Source of the DNA: Corallochytrium limacisporum
Lineage: Eukaryota; Opisthokonta
Assembly: GCA_002811645.1 (NCBI GenBank)
Contig: PDIP01000017.1
Coordinates: 108,027 to 172,026 of the forward strand
Direction: 5' to 3'
Length of the DNA stretch: 64,000 bases
The position numbers were made by a program, and so were the translations under genes. The notes under the pieces were generated by a model. That model did no database searches and had not been told where the DNA came from. It saw only the letters and a program-made list of their open reading frames with translations. Below are positions 11,276-21,906 of the stretch, in pieces; position 1 is the stretch's first letter, and each line of letters starts with the position of its first letter.

Positions 11276-13678
11276 CTACTCGTCCTTCTTTCCATTTGCT
11301 TGTGCTCCGCGGTTGCCCTCCAGCTGACGTTGGACTAAACGGCGATAAAACCCATCTGGATGCTCCAAGAGTTCCGCATGGCGCCCTACTTCTACGGCCT
11401 TGCCTCCATCGATTACAATGACCTGGTCGGCGTTCTGCACCGTGGAGAGACGATGTGCAATGACGATGACTGTGCGATCTTTTACCATATTATCGATCGC
11501 GGCTTGTACAAGTGCTTCGGATTCGGTGTCTAGTGCGCTGGTAGCTTCGTCGAGTAGCAGAACCGGCGGATCCTTAAGCAGAGCTCGAGCGATGGCCACC
11601 CGCTGCTTCTGACCACCACTCAATCGAATTCCGCGTTCACCGACAACGGTGTCGTATTTGTCGTCGAATGTCAGAATTGTGTCATGAATGTTGGCAGCCT
11701 TAGCCACCCGAACAATATCATCCTCGGTAGCATCTGGTATACTGTACGCAATATTCTCTCTGATGGTGCCCCCAAACAGTGCAGGTTCCTGCAAGACCAT
11801 TCCGAAGCTTTGGCGCAGAGATGTTGGATCATAGTCATAGATGCTGCTGCCGTCGATTGTAATGGAGCCATCGTCTATCCTGTAGAATCGCTCCAGCAGG
11901 GCAAAAATTGTACTTTTCCCTGCACCTGAGGCTCCGACCAATGCATTTGTGGTATAAGGTTTGATGTTGAAGCTCAGCCCTTTGAGTGCTTCACTCTGCC
12001 TACTCGGGTACCTGAACCGCACATCCTGGAACGAGATATGGCCTTCCACCCGGACCATTGAGCTTCTTATGCCCTCTGAGACCTGTTCTGATCCCACTGG
12101 CATGTCCAAGATCTCAAAAATGCGTGCACTTGATCCCAAAGCTGTCATGAAGTCACCATAGAGGCTTGACAGGAAAGCAATATTCATGGCCATACTCAAA
12201 GTGTAGAGAACGAAACTAGTGAGTGTACCTGCACTCAGCTCGCCAGACACAACAAGTGTTCCGCCATACCAAAGAACCAGAGCGATAGCCCCCTGTCCTG
12301 TGAATCCCAAGATCCCAGGGAACGCACCCGACGCCAGGGCAAGCCTCGCTCCGCGGGCATAGCTGTTATCGATTTCGTGTGCGTACATGCCGCACTCTCG
12401 CATTTCGGCCCCAAAGGTACGAACCGTGCGCACGTTGCTTACAGTCTCCTCTGCCTTGGCACTGGCCTCTGCAAGATGGTCCTGGAAAGCCTTGCGCTGG
12501 CGGCGCAGGAACTTACCATAGGAAACCGAGCCGATCGACACCAGAGGCACAACGGACAACATCAGAAGAGTCAACTTCCAGGAAGTTGCGAACAGGATCA
12601 CCAGACTCCCAATGATTTGTACTGCAAAGCGAACAAATTGGGGAAGGCTGTTTGTGAGGACTCCTTGCAGGGCCTGTGTGTCAGTACTAAGTCGTGAAGT
12701 CAACTCGCCCGTCCGAGACTTGTCAAAAAATGCAATATTCTGTCCCATGATGGATTTGAAGACACTAGTACGGAGCACAGATATGGCTCGAATACCAACC
12801 AATCCAAACAACCATGCCCGAATAAGACTGTAGAGAGCATTCAAGGAGCTGACAACGATGATGAGCAAAACTGCGTAATTCAAGTGACTTCTGTTTACCT
12901 GTTGACCGTCACCACCAACGGCGTCGATGATCCTGCCGAAGAAATACGGCATGATTAGCGAGGTCACTGACGATGCTGCCAAAGCTGTCAGGCCCAGAGT
13001 GGTCATGCGCCATTCAATCACACAAAGGCGCATTAAACGTTTCGCTCGGGATGGCTTGGCTCGCTTTCTTTCGTCCTCAATAAACCGTTCGAAGACTCGC
13101 TCTGCATGATCAAGAGCGGGATCCCGATCTTCTCCAGCTGAACTAGTTACAGTCTCCAGAAGTTGGTAAGCACCACGAGGCTGTCTGAATCGGCGCAACA
13201 GGAATGCTTCATACACAACGAAAACAAACGTCACAGCGCCCATCGTGATCCCAAGCACATTTAAGAGGACTGATCTCAGCCATGGCATGCCGCATACGCT
13301 TTCCATGTGACTCGGAATGAGGATCGCTATTATTTTCAAGGCGGAGTAGATTGCCAGGATTACAGCGCCGAATCCTGAAAGCCCCAATTGAATTGCCTGT
13401 GGTTTAAGTGGCTGTCGACTGTACGTGAGTACCAGGGTGCTCAAGAGGAATGGCACGGTGGCTCCGACGTACATGATATCAAGGGGACATGATGAAAACG
13501 TACAATGGTTTGCGCACTCGAAGATCTCCGATGCTATATCCCAAGTCTCATCAGCATTTCTGCCGTTGCTGCGTAGGTCAAACACCCATATCACCGAGAA
13601 TATGATCACTGTGAGCGTGTGCAATAAGCCAACAACAACCACACAGGTCTGAAGGCGGAAGAACTCTGCCTCTATCAT
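11276..13678 (-). CDS. Half-size ABC transporter of the ABCB/TAPL type
   Basis: 800 aa. An extra N-terminal membrane region (about four segments, residues 10-165) precedes the core six-helix transmembrane domain (about 225-515). One nucleotide-binding domain follows. It has Walker A GASGAGKST at 582-590, Q-loop Q630, signature LSGGQ at 686-690, Walker B VLLLDE at 706-711 and H-loop H742, so all ATPase residues are present. The extra N-terminal domain plus a single NBD matches ABCB9/TAPL and the TAP group, which work as dimers and export peptides into lysosomes or the ER. The substrate here is inferred only. No dileucine signal is obvious. The gene is divergent from the WD-repeat gene at 14355. 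Confidence 0.9.
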   Translation of the reverse strand: MIEAEFFRLQTCVVVVGLLHTLTVIIFSVIWVFDLRSNGRNADETWDIASEIFECANHCTFSSCPLDIMYVGATVPFLLSTLVLTYSRQPLKPQAIQLGLSGFGAVILAIYSALKIIAILIPSHMESVCGMPWLRSVLLNVLGITMGAVTFVFVVYEAFLLRRFRQPRGAYQLLETVTSSAGEDRDPALDHAERVFERFIEDERKRAKPSRAKRLMRLCVIEWRMTTLGLTALAASSVTSLIMPYFFGRIIDAVGGDGQQVNRSHLNYAVLLIIVVSSLNALYSLIRAWLFGLVGIRAISVLRTSVFKSIMGQNIAFFDKSRTGELTSRLSTDTQALQGVLTNSLPQFVRFAVQIIGSLVILFATSWKLTLLMLSVVPLVSIGSVSYGKFLRRQRKAFQDHLAEASAKAEETVSNVRTVRTFGAEMRECGMYAHEIDNSYARGARLALASGAFPGILGFTGQGAIALVLWYGGTLVVSGELSAGTLTSFVLYTLSMAMNIAFLSSLYGDFMTALGSSARIFEILDMPVGSEQVSEGIRSSMVRVEGHISFQDVRFRYPSRQSEALKGLSFNIKPYTTNALVGASGAGKSTIFALLERFYRIDDGSITIDGSSIYDYDPTSLRQSFGMVLQEPALFGGTIRENIAYSIPDATEDDIVRVAKAANIHDTILTFDDKYDTVVGERGIRLSGGQKQRVAIARALLKDPPVLLLDEATSALDTESEALVQAAIDNMVKDRTVIVIAHRLSTVQNADQVIVIDGGKAVEVGRHAELLEHPDGFYRRLVQRQLEGNRGAQANGKKDE

Positions 13679-14354
13679 GGTGCTATAGAGTATCCCATTA
13701 CACGTCTAGGATAAGTCGCGGCGAACTGCCGACAAGTCTATCCACGTCATATACCTTTCTTGTCGCGGATCACAGTCATTGGTCTGCATCCCAGTCGACG
13801 GTACCTTCTTCACGGACCGGGCTCCGGTGTTGTTCAGCAGTGAGTTGTTGGTCTCGCCGGCTCTATTGCGTTCTTGGCACAGAAAGTGGGTCTCCCAGGG
13901 TTCTCAGGGTGACGTGTAGTGCGAGTCTGCGGTGTTGGTAGAAGCGAGGGAGACGGGTTTCACATATGGTGTAGTTTAACACGGAATAAGAGGAGCATTA
14001 GCAGGGTGCGCACTCAATGCGCGCCTATTGCGTCTTCCCGGCCGAAGCTTAGGCCACGCACACTGGGAGAGGGAAGGGACGAGTGGTTGCGGGACACTGC
14101 GCGATAAATTGCCTCAGGCTGTCGGGGGGAGTAATAAAGTATTGATTTTCAGGTGAACCCAACTTCATAAGATCAATAGCATGTCGCAGGGACCTACCCG
14201 CCGGTGGCGCGAAAGGTTTGAATCGCTTCGGTCGGTGGTACTGAGAGGAGAGAATAGCGATTCCCAGACAGCTATTCGGTATGACAAGTAAAAACTCTGC
14301 ACTGAACAAAAAAGACATTCAAGAGATCGATTTCAGCTGTCTCATCATGACACC
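13679..14354. other. Divergent promoter between ABC transporter and WD-repeat gene
   Basis: 676 bases without a supported gene. It contains a TATTGATT element at 14140-14147 and the E2F/CHR module at 14201-14222. The module lies about 130-155 bases before the WD-repeat start. Confidence 0.6.
14201..14222 (+). promoter_or_regulatory. Composite E2F/CHR-like element
   Basis: Reads CCGGTGGCGCGAAA, then GG, then TTTGAA. The 19 bases from 14203 to 14221 are identical to 53607-53625 on the other strand. A TGGCG core followed after a few bases by TTTGAA is the arrangement of animal CDE/CHR elements bound by E2F and DREAM complexes. It lies about 130 bases upstream of the start of a predicted chromatin WD protein. 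Confidence 0.55.
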
Positions 14355-16298
14355 ATGCCAGGCTTTGACCTCATTGGGTGGCTGGTCAAGAAGCCAAAGA
14401 CCGCGAGTGGGACGAGAGAAACCACAACGAAAGGTCACTCAGTGAAGGCAACCCCTTTATCGAAGAATAAACAAGAGTTTGCAGTGGGCGTGGAGAGCCA
14501 GCAAATATCAACCAAGCAGATCGTAGTGACCGAGGTTGTCCTACCATCAGCGGTACCGAGACAAAGCGACGACCTAGACCGTTCTGATCTGTGCGAGAAC
14601 TATGCCGATCTGAAGGCACCCTTAGATGGGGAAGGTGGGGCGGGCCCTACAGTCCCGACCAAAATCAAAACAAGTGACTATGAAGCACAGAGAGCAGCAA
14701 ATGTTGCCAAAAACCAGGAATTTCTCGCCCAACTTGGACTGCTCGGCCATACAATGGCTGAGAACAGCGCACAAGAGCTCACTGGCAAGCAGGTCCATAA
14801 AGTCAGGAAACCCAGGTGGGTCGGAAAGAAGAGACGAGCTCCAGAGCCGGTGCGACGGAGCGCTCGAGTTCGAAGGGAGCCTCCAACTTACGACGAATCT
14901 TATACTTATGCTGCCCCAGTTTCTGCTATCGAAGTGACTGATGTGAACCAACCACCGGAGATTACAGAGCGTCAGTCTGCACGGGTACAAATTGACGGGC
15001 ATGAAGAATACCTCGATGGTCATAGCCATGACGTATACTCTATTGCTTACATGCATTACAAATGGAGCAGGGATGAGGATGTGAAGATCCTGTTAGCGGG
15101 CGGAAAAGGAGGCAAGATTTCCATTTGGCAAACGGGGTGGCATGAAGACGCTCAAACAGGAGAATGGTGTCCACATCCAACCACCATAAAAGCTCACAAG
15201 TCATGGGTATCCAGTATTCAAGGGACCGTGGAAAGTATTGACACAAATAAGAATGAGGCCAAATTGAAGCTGATCTCGTTCTCGAACAGTGGCGAAATCC
15301 GTTTACAAAGTTTCCATGCTCATTTCAAACGAGGACAAGAGAAGGCATCGCTTACGCCGACTCAAAATGTTTCAGAATTTATGGATCCCATTTACAGTGT
15401 TGCACCCATGTCTAATGAGCATTGGAGTAATACGTACCAATGTTCCACTAAAGCCGGCAGCGTAATCGCAGTGACAGTACAGAGAAAGCAAGGCGACGAT
15501 GGCACAAATGAGGACTGCCTGGTGGTTCAGGTTGCCCTGGATGACGCTGGTGTCGTCCTCAAAGACATTGCCTGTGGACCCAGCATGGTTTCGGGGGAGT
15601 CAAAACCTAGATGTTGTGTTGGAGCAGTGGGAAATAGTGGTACATTCCTGAAAAGCGTTTGCATGGAAACCGAGGAGAGCAAGGGATTTCAATGGCAGGA
15701 GTGGAAAGCTGGCCCCGGCAGCCAGGATGGGCTGGATCCCCGCTACCACGTCACTGGCGTTGGCTTCGTTGGTCATGACGGCATGTGGACTCTTGCAACG
15801 GATGGATGCCTTCGCATTTGGAACACGAGCGGCAGTGAGAATTCGTTCGACCAACTCAACGAATTTCAACAGATCACTGACTTCCACATCGCAAGTGGGC
15901 CACCGTCGACAAAGACGTCTCTGGCCCGGCCTTTCTGTTGGAGGGGGTCCAGGATCCATCTCGGCGATGACAATGCAGATTACCTGTTTGTTCCCTGTTG
16001 GGATCGTCCTCTAGTGCTCATCTACGAATCTAAGGTACTTTGCGGTAGCCATGTACGGACGAAATTTGGGCTATATGGCCAGATTCACTGCTCAGGGAAG
16101 CCACACTCTATTGCGCCTCTAGCAGGTGACGGCGGTGTCTTGGACAGAGTTGCGATCTCTATGGGCGCAAACCTCATCGCGTTGGTGAAATTGTTTCCTG
16201 ACCAGAAGACGCATTTAGAGTATGAACCCCTTTCAGAAGCCGCCAAGAAGGCCAGCCCGTATCACGCGACCCATTGGGGAGAACGGAACGCCAGTTAA
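14355..16298 (+). CDS. WDR76/Cmr1-like WD-repeat protein
   Basis: 647 aa. After a disordered, Lys-rich N-terminus comes SDYEAQRAANVAKNQEFL (about residues 107-124), matching the signature that precedes the propeller in yeast Cmr1 and animal WDR76. A basic stretch follows with RRSARVRREPPTY, another mark of that group. The WD propeller runs from about residue 220 to the end (GHSHDVYSIAY, LLAGGKGGKISIW, LRIWNTSG). Cmr1/WDR76 bind chromatin and damaged DNA and act in replication-stress quality control. The E2F/CHR-like promoter element supports S-phase expression. DDB2 is a more distant alternative. The blades are divergent and hard to count. The first ATG at 14355 is used. Confidence 0.65.
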   Translation: MPGFDLIGWLVKKPKTASGTRETTTKGHSVKATPLSKNKQEFAVGVESQQISTKQIVVTEVVLPSAVPRQSDDLDRSDLCENYADLKAPLDGEGGAGPTVPTKIKTSDYEAQRAANVAKNQEFLAQLGLLGHTMAENSAQELTGKQVHKVRKPRWVGKKRRAPEPVRRSARVRREPPTYDESYTYAAPVSAIEVTDVNQPPEITERQSARVQIDGHEEYLDGHSHDVYSIAYMHYKWSRDEDVKILLAGGKGGKISIWQTGWHEDAQTGEWCPHPTTIKAHKSWVSSIQGTVESIDTNKNEAKLKLISFSNSGEIRLQSFHAHFKRGQEKASLTPTQNVSEFMDPIYSVAPMSNEHWSNTYQCSTKAGSVIAVTVQRKQGDDGTNEDCLVVQVALDDAGVVLKDIACGPSMVSGESKPRCCVGAVGNSGTFLKSVCMETEESKGFQWQEWKAGPGSQDGLDPRYHVTGVGFVGHDGMWTLATDGCLRIWNTSGSENSFDQLNEFQQITDFHIASGPPSTKTSLARPFCWRGSRIHLGDDNADYLFVPCWDRPLVLIYESKVLCGSHVRTKFGLYGQIHCSGKPHSIAPLAGDGGVLDRVAISMGANLIALVKLFPDQKTHLEYEPLSEAAKKASPYHATHWGERNAS

Positions 16299-16510
16299 AC
16301 GGGCACGATATCGCACCTTTTCCCTAAGTTGAACAGAAGAGTCCCATCTGGGACTGGACAAAGAGACGGCAAATCATAATTACAATGGATCACGGCGCTG
16401 GAGCATGGCCTGCGATTTGATATGACATTTGTATTGATGTATTGCTACATGATGATTGTTCTTTATGGTGAAAGGAAATTTTGGTTCGGTTGTCTGATTG
16501 CACAGGTGGG

Positions 16511-19087
16511 TTAGATACGGTCCACCATCTCAACCTGGCTGATGTGTTCAACCTTCCTAGAAGACTGTTTCCGGAAGAGCACACCGACAACAACCATTGC
16601 CAGCAGGATAACTCCACCAAGCACAGCACCGAAGATGATCATAAAGTCGCCCCAGTCCTCTTGATTCTCAACGTCTGCCTGCAAATCAGTCTCAGACGCG
16701 GGAAGGAGAACACTACGGGTCCAGCTGTCTAGAGGGTCCGACGGTTGGACAGAGGTCAGGGGAAGAACCTTTGGGGGGTCGTACCAGCTCCACGTGTCAG
16801 CGGCACTCACATGAATATTAAGACCACGGTTCGCGGGCACATCGAGGATCGCGGTAGAGTCCGGGCCGTATGCGGGTTCGAAATCCACATAGTGCAAATC
16901 CGTGTTGAACAGGAATCCAGTAAGGTGAATAGTGCATGTGCCGTTTTCAGCAGATACCAAAACAGTTCGGACATCACCCGATTCGTCATCAAAGCTGACA
17001 GTAGCAGTAGGTTTGCAATAGTATTGATCCTCACGACGAAGGTATTCCTTGTACATTTCATCGTGGCGTGCAGTAAGCAGAGGAAGGCTCATCTTAGGGT
17101 AGATCCCGCCAATCACGTTTGCAACCCAGTGGCTGAGTAGGGAGTGAACGGTATTATGGCTCTCAAACAAAGGATCCCACATTGTGATGTCATCGCAGCC
17201 CTCTTCCTTTTGGTCAGGACCGACAGCGTCCGTGCAGCCGTCACCAACACGGGTTCTCAGGTTGGCCTGATGGAACATATTTGCGTCGATGAAATTCTGC
17301 ATCGCAGTTAGACCGACCCGGACGCCTTCACGACGCATGTTCTCAACGTGACCGAGAGCTTCCCCGAACAAGGCTTCGTACGTGGCCTCATTGTCCTGTA
17401 CTGTTGTAGAGGTAAAGAAGACCTCCGAGGGGTCCCGCTTCATGATGTACATTCCGTCGAAACCATTGCGTTCGTAGCTGGTGACCCACCCGTGCCATGG
17501 ATAGTTGTCATTGGTGATTCCAGTGGACTTGTCATCCACAAGTACACGGATACCATTATCGTACATGCTCTTCAGAGCGTATCCATTGAAGAGACCAGAA
17601 ATGCGTGGGGTAACGAGACCATTGGAGCTATGGTAAGGGTGGTCATAGAGACCGACCGCCCAGTCGATGCGATTCGACAACCTGAGTTCCGCATCGGCGT
17701 CAAATGCAGTGACATTGTCCAATTCAAGATGACTGAAAGTGTGCGTAACCCAATAGAACCAAGATTGAACTTCATCGCTCTGACTGTAGGCCCACACGGC
17801 GTCATTATTGACCCAACTCTGTACGTGTGCATCTTCAAAATGATCAGGAATGTTGTCAGCGCCATGGAAATTTTTCTTGGGCCCGCTATAAGGGACACCA
17901 TTGCAGTAACAATATATGTTTACCCCGATGTCGGTATCGAGAGGAGCTCTCCATCCAACGCAGGGCATGTCCGAGATCCACGGTAGCTCTACTGATTCAT
18001 TTTCATAGTCACGCCGGAACTGATAGGAAATTCCTCCGGCCTGTAGCATACCGTTGTGATTGTAGGCCATTTCCATCTTGAAGTCTGATCCGGCCGGCAG
18101 TTTTGGATGCGTAGATAATGCGTCCTGAAATTCTTTGGCACGCTTCAAGTCGTATTGGCTTGTGCGATACAGAATATCTTCCGTGCTGGATTTGGTTCGC
18201 AAGAATACATCATCAACTTGTGTGCTTAGACGAATGCGGCGGCTACCCAAAAAGGCACCTTTGACCACCCAGTCAATCAAGAAGTGATTCAGAGCCATGA
18301 TGTCTGTAGAAACTAGCCAACCCGAGCTCATGTAAGAGCTCATAACCTCACGCCCAGTGTCAGGTTCATTGAAGTAGTTAACTAGAATTGTTTCCTCATT
18401 CCATTTGTTTGGATACTTATCGTAAGGATCCAGTGTGAAAATGGCCTTAGCAGTGCGGAGATCCTCGGTATCGTTGCGAATGGCAGGTACATAGTATGGA
18501 CGCGAGCCGTCACGTGTGGTCTCGGATGTGAACGTCAAGGAGGTGTAAGCTTGCAGCACTCGATTGATGGCCTGGCCATCTGGGGTCATGCGAGCGATGG
18601 GTGGACAATCCCGAACTGTAAGATCATACCCGAATGGAGATTCAATCACCTCGTCATCACACTCATCTGGCGCAGGAGACGTCAAGTACTCCGTCTTGGG
18701 AGGTTGTCCCAACTCCAACATGCGTACACCGAATTCCCGCTGATACTCCCGAATTTCTTCTATTTTGTCATCTGGGAGGGCGTTATAAAACCCATCATCA
18801 TACTCATATGTGGAGGGTGTCCATATGATCGCACTGTACCGAGCATGGCCGTCAGCCGCCCGGAGGTTCAGGTCCATCGGGTCGAAACGGTTGTTGCGGT
18901 CCAAGTATTTATAATCATGAGGCATACCCCAGCCTTCAAGCAGAACTGCATCGTAGGCGAGGGAGCTATCTGCCTCTCCGATAACACCGTTCATATTGTG
19001 GACATCGCCGCCAAGAACTAGGACCCGAAGGTCGACCAACTTGGCGACTATTCCAGTGACTAAGCTAAAGAAGAGGGGGATCTTCAT
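16511..19087 (-). CDS. Agd3-like (CE18) polysaccharide deacetylase, membrane-anchored
   Basis: 858 aa. A hydrophobic signal peptide spans residues 1-18. A large extracellular part follows, then one membrane helix at about 815-838 and a short basic cytoplasmic tail, giving a type I membrane protein. The motifs STQVDDVFL (D292, D293) and THTFSHLEL (H449, H453) fit the metal-binding deacetylase layout of fungal Agd3, founding member of CE18, which deacetylates galactosaminogalactan outside the cell. AYNHNG (341-346) and RPYYVPAIR are further conserved-looking blocks. Fungal Agd3 is secreted, while this one keeps a C-terminal anchor. The true substrate is unknown. Two flanking intergenic regions separate it from its neighbours, and no pathway partner is nearby. 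Confidence 0.65.
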   Translation of the reverse strand: MKIPLFFSLVTGIVAKLVDLRVLVLGGDVHNMNGVIGEADSSLAYDAVLLEGWGMPHDYKYLDRNNRFDPMDLNLRAADGHARYSAIIWTPSTYEYDDGFYNALPDDKIEEIREYQREFGVRMLELGQPPKTEYLTSPAPDECDDEVIESPFGYDLTVRDCPPIARMTPDGQAINRVLQAYTSLTFTSETTRDGSRPYYVPAIRNDTEDLRTAKAIFTLDPYDKYPNKWNEETILVNYFNEPDTGREVMSSYMSSGWLVSTDIMALNHFLIDWVVKGAFLGSRRIRLSTQVDDVFLRTKSSTEDILYRTSQYDLKRAKEFQDALSTHPKLPAGSDFKMEMAYNHNGMLQAGGISYQFRRDYENESVELPWISDMPCVGWRAPLDTDIGVNIYCYCNGVPYSGPKKNFHGADNIPDHFEDAHVQSWVNNDAVWAYSQSDEVQSWFYWVTHTFSHLELDNVTAFDADAELRLSNRIDWAVGLYDHPYHSSNGLVTPRISGLFNGYALKSMYDNGIRVLVDDKSTGITNDNYPWHGWVTSYERNGFDGMYIMKRDPSEVFFTSTTVQDNEATYEALFGEALGHVENMRREGVRVGLTAMQNFIDANMFHQANLRTRVGDGCTDAVGPDQKEEGCDDITMWDPLFESHNTVHSLLSHWVANVIGGIYPKMSLPLLTARHDEMYKEYLRREDQYYCKPTATVSFDDESGDVRTVLVSAENGTCTIHLTGFLFNTDLHYVDFEPAYGPDSTAILDVPANRGLNIHVSAADTWSWYDPPKVLPLTSVQPSDPLDSWTRSVLLPASETDLQADVENQEDWGDFMIIFGAVLGGVILLAMVVVGVLFRKQSSRKVEHISQVEMVDRI

Positions 19088-21043
19088 TTTGATATATGTG
19101 CCTTGAGTAGTAGGCGGGGTGTTCAGGCTCCCGATGACACGCCCTGCGAACTAAATTCTTGATAGGACTTCGCCTCAATAGACCTATACGTCACAGTCTT
19201 CCACTGAAGCTGATGCTCAGCGGATGAACTGACGTGATCAATCACAAATACCCATACGGCCCTAGACAACCGCGCTAGCAGTACGTCGTCAATTCAATAG
19301 CGGCTGGGCGGCCTATGACCGTATTTCTGATATATTTTGTGATATATTTTGCTAGTTGTCTATACAATCTTCTTATCTTGCGTACTCCGTGTCAAGTACA
19401 GACATCTCTATTCCCTGACCAGTAGAGTCAAATACAAGCCTGGTGGATACAAAGCATCCGGCTTTTCCCCCCTCCGGTCCCCAACCCAGCGGGTCAGTTT
19501 TTCGCTCCCTCCGCCCCCCCCCCCCTTTTTACCTGTTTCGCAGTGTGCCAAGTATGCCAAGTATCCATAACGTTTGGCGATCACATTGCAGACGTGCATA
19601 GCTGGGATGTCATACTCTTGCACCGGTTAACAATCGCATACAGGGGGACATTGGTTACCGGTCCCTCCCCCCCCCCAACCACACGTGAAGGCATCGGCCC
19701 ATTTTTTTTTCTCCTTTTCGCTTGCGCGTTCGGAGGGGGGTGGCAACCGTCCCCGTTTCCCCTCTCTGTTCGTTCCATTTCTCTAGCTCGGTTTCATTTT
19801 TCCTTAGGCAACCCGCCCTCCCGCCGCTCCCCGTCTGTATGGTTGCGCACTCGCCCACGCCATCTTTTGATTTTCTTGCCCTTCGGTACCCCATTTGTCT
19901 CTACGGCCTGCTCATGCATCCAACGGTCCGCTGCGTACCTGCAGGCTTGCACTGCTGGAACCAGCATTCCGACCGGAGCACGAGTCGCTGGTCCATGAAA
20001 TGAAAATAGCTTACATGTAAACATCTGGTTGCATGTCCCTGTATGACATCCTAGAGAAGACGGAATCGCTCAAACACAAGACAATGAGACACAAGTTTAT
20101 GCATGTGATCCCAAGTCGTGGTAGTCATCGGAACACAGTGGCTACTGCTGCGTAACCATGTCGGTTAAAATTGCGAGAACTTACGAACTACTGCTGCATT
20201 CACTGTTAGTTTCGTTCCGATGTTGATCTATTCTTGGCGTGGCGCAGATTTGGTGCTTGGGCCCTGGTTACTCTGGAGAAGCCACGGGAATCTCAACTTT
20301 GCTGCGTGCACTACGTGCCAAAGCTGAGACAAAGTCCGGCCTATTCTGACAAAATTGGACCCACTGAGACCCACAACGTACCGCTCTTCACCCGATTCCC
20401 AAATTTCAAAACTGAACATACCACATCAGTTCTAAAAGAGGGGTGCGAAATTAGCGAACAGAAGGACCCGGTTGGAGTCTGTCCTCCCCTAGTGTCTCTT
20501 TTGCTCATCACCCTCAGATTCGGTCTCTGTGATTGCCAACATGCTTACTCATGCTCATTTGCATCTTAGTATTGTATAGTCTTTTCCTCTCGCCTGAGAG
20601 AGCAATGTCGCCAAGAGGCGAGGGCTACGCGAGTGATGTGGAGTTCTGTATGTATTGAGTTGTTCCAGAAGTAATTCCGTTTAAGATCTGTGTAGTTTAC
20701 TATAAGTCGTAAGAGAGTGAACATGTTTCTGAATGTTAGTTGACATGCTCCATAATGAGACATGAATTGGGATATAGAGAAAAGATAGAACCTCAATCGA
20801 GATGCTCAGTAAAATATCACGCAAAAACTTCTGTGTGCTTCAAGGGGTGTTCGGACACAGTTTGGGTAAGCGTGTTCACTTTCGTCCTGTTTTCCACGCG
20901 GTGTATCTTGCGCTGGCAGGATAATGCGCAATCACCGAAGGATAGCACAGGACTTGGTATGGGTAGACCATCTACAATCGAGTTTGTTCTCTTCTTTGCT
21001 ACAACCGATATCAGTGGAAATGGATACTTACAATTATTCTTTT
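19088..21043. other. Intergenic region, no supported gene
   Basis: About 2 kb with poly-C runs near 19505 and 19670 and mixed short frames on both strands. None has domain features. The stretch 19700-20000 has a 151-codon plus frame and shorter overlapping minus frames that look like low-complexity artefacts. Confidence 0.55.
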
Positions 21044-21706
21044 CTAGTTACCGAGCATGGCGTCGTTGACGTCCCCAGGTTTGTAGCAACCAGTGCCGCC
21101 CAGGCCGCAGTAGCCACCAGGGTTCTTGGCAAGATACTGTTGATGGTAGTCTTCGGCAAAGTGGTATGTGGGAGCAGGCTTGATCTCGGTCACGATCTGA
21201 CCATATCCCTCTGCGGCAAGGCGCTTATTGAACTCAGCCTTGGTCATCTCAATCTGCTTCTTTTGCTCATCGTTGTAGTAATACGCGGCGCTTCGATACT
21301 GAGTGCCGACGTCATTGCCCTGACGGTTCAGAGTGGTGGGATCGTGATTTCCCCAGAAGATGTCCAGGAGGGCCTTGTAGGTAGTCTTCTTGGGATCGAA
21401 GACGATACGGACAACCTCGGCGTGATTTGTTGTACCGGAGCAGACTTGCTCGTATGTGGGGTTCTCAGTTTTACCACCAGCGTAGCCAACAGAGGTGCTG
21501 ATGATACCCTCCTTGTGCTGCCAGAACTTGCGCTCAGCGCCCCAGAAGCAGCCCATACCAAACATGGCGAAGTCGTAGTCTTTGAACTCGTCGTCCAGGG
21601 GGGCATCCAGCACGAAGTGCTTGCTGGGCACGGCATTAGTTCCCTTGCTCATGGTCGGTTCGTGGGAGGTCTTGCGTCCAGTAATAGATTTGAAAATAAA
21701 GTTCAT
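21044..21706 (-). CDS. msrA: Peptide methionine-S-sulfoxide reductase MsrA
   Basis: 220 aa from the ATG at 21706. The catalytic motif GCFWG is at residues 52-56, with C53 as nucleophile. Family blocks VGYAGGKTENPTYEQVCSG, HAEVVRI and WGNHDPTTLNRQGNDVGTQYRS follow. A C-terminal stretch GYCGLGGTGCYKPG carries possible resolving Cys residues. MsrA reduces methionine-S-sulfoxide in proteins with thioredoxin. The first 45 residues are outside the catalytic domain and rich in basic and hydroxyl residues, so a mitochondrial presequence is possible. A second ATG (MSKGTNAV) 18 residues later would give a cytosolic form. The frame stays open upstream of 21706 but without another ATG. Confidence 0.93.
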   Translation of the reverse strand: MNFIFKSITGRKTSHEPTMSKGTNAVPSKHFVLDAPLDDEFKDYDFAMFGMGCFWGAERKFWQHKEGIISTSVGYAGGKTENPTYEQVCSGTTNHAEVVRIVFDPKKTTYKALLDIFWGNHDPTTLNRQGNDVGTQYRSAAYYYNDEQKKQIEMTKAEFNKRLAAEGYGQIVTEIKPAPTYHFAEDYHQQYLAKNPGGYCGLGGTGCYKPGDVNDAMLGN

Positions 21707-21906
21707 GTCAGTTATGTGAATTCGTCTCGTTTGTCTAACACTATGTTGTGTCAAAGATCTCAGTGGGTGTAGGCTGTGGTTGACAAAAATGAAATAGCAT
21801 ACGGAAAAGTTAGTAAACCTGCACAAAAAGAGACATGGTGTCGTCTAACGTCCTGTAGTGAATACACAGCCTTAGCCACATGGGAGATATCTTTGAGCAA
21901 AAACAA

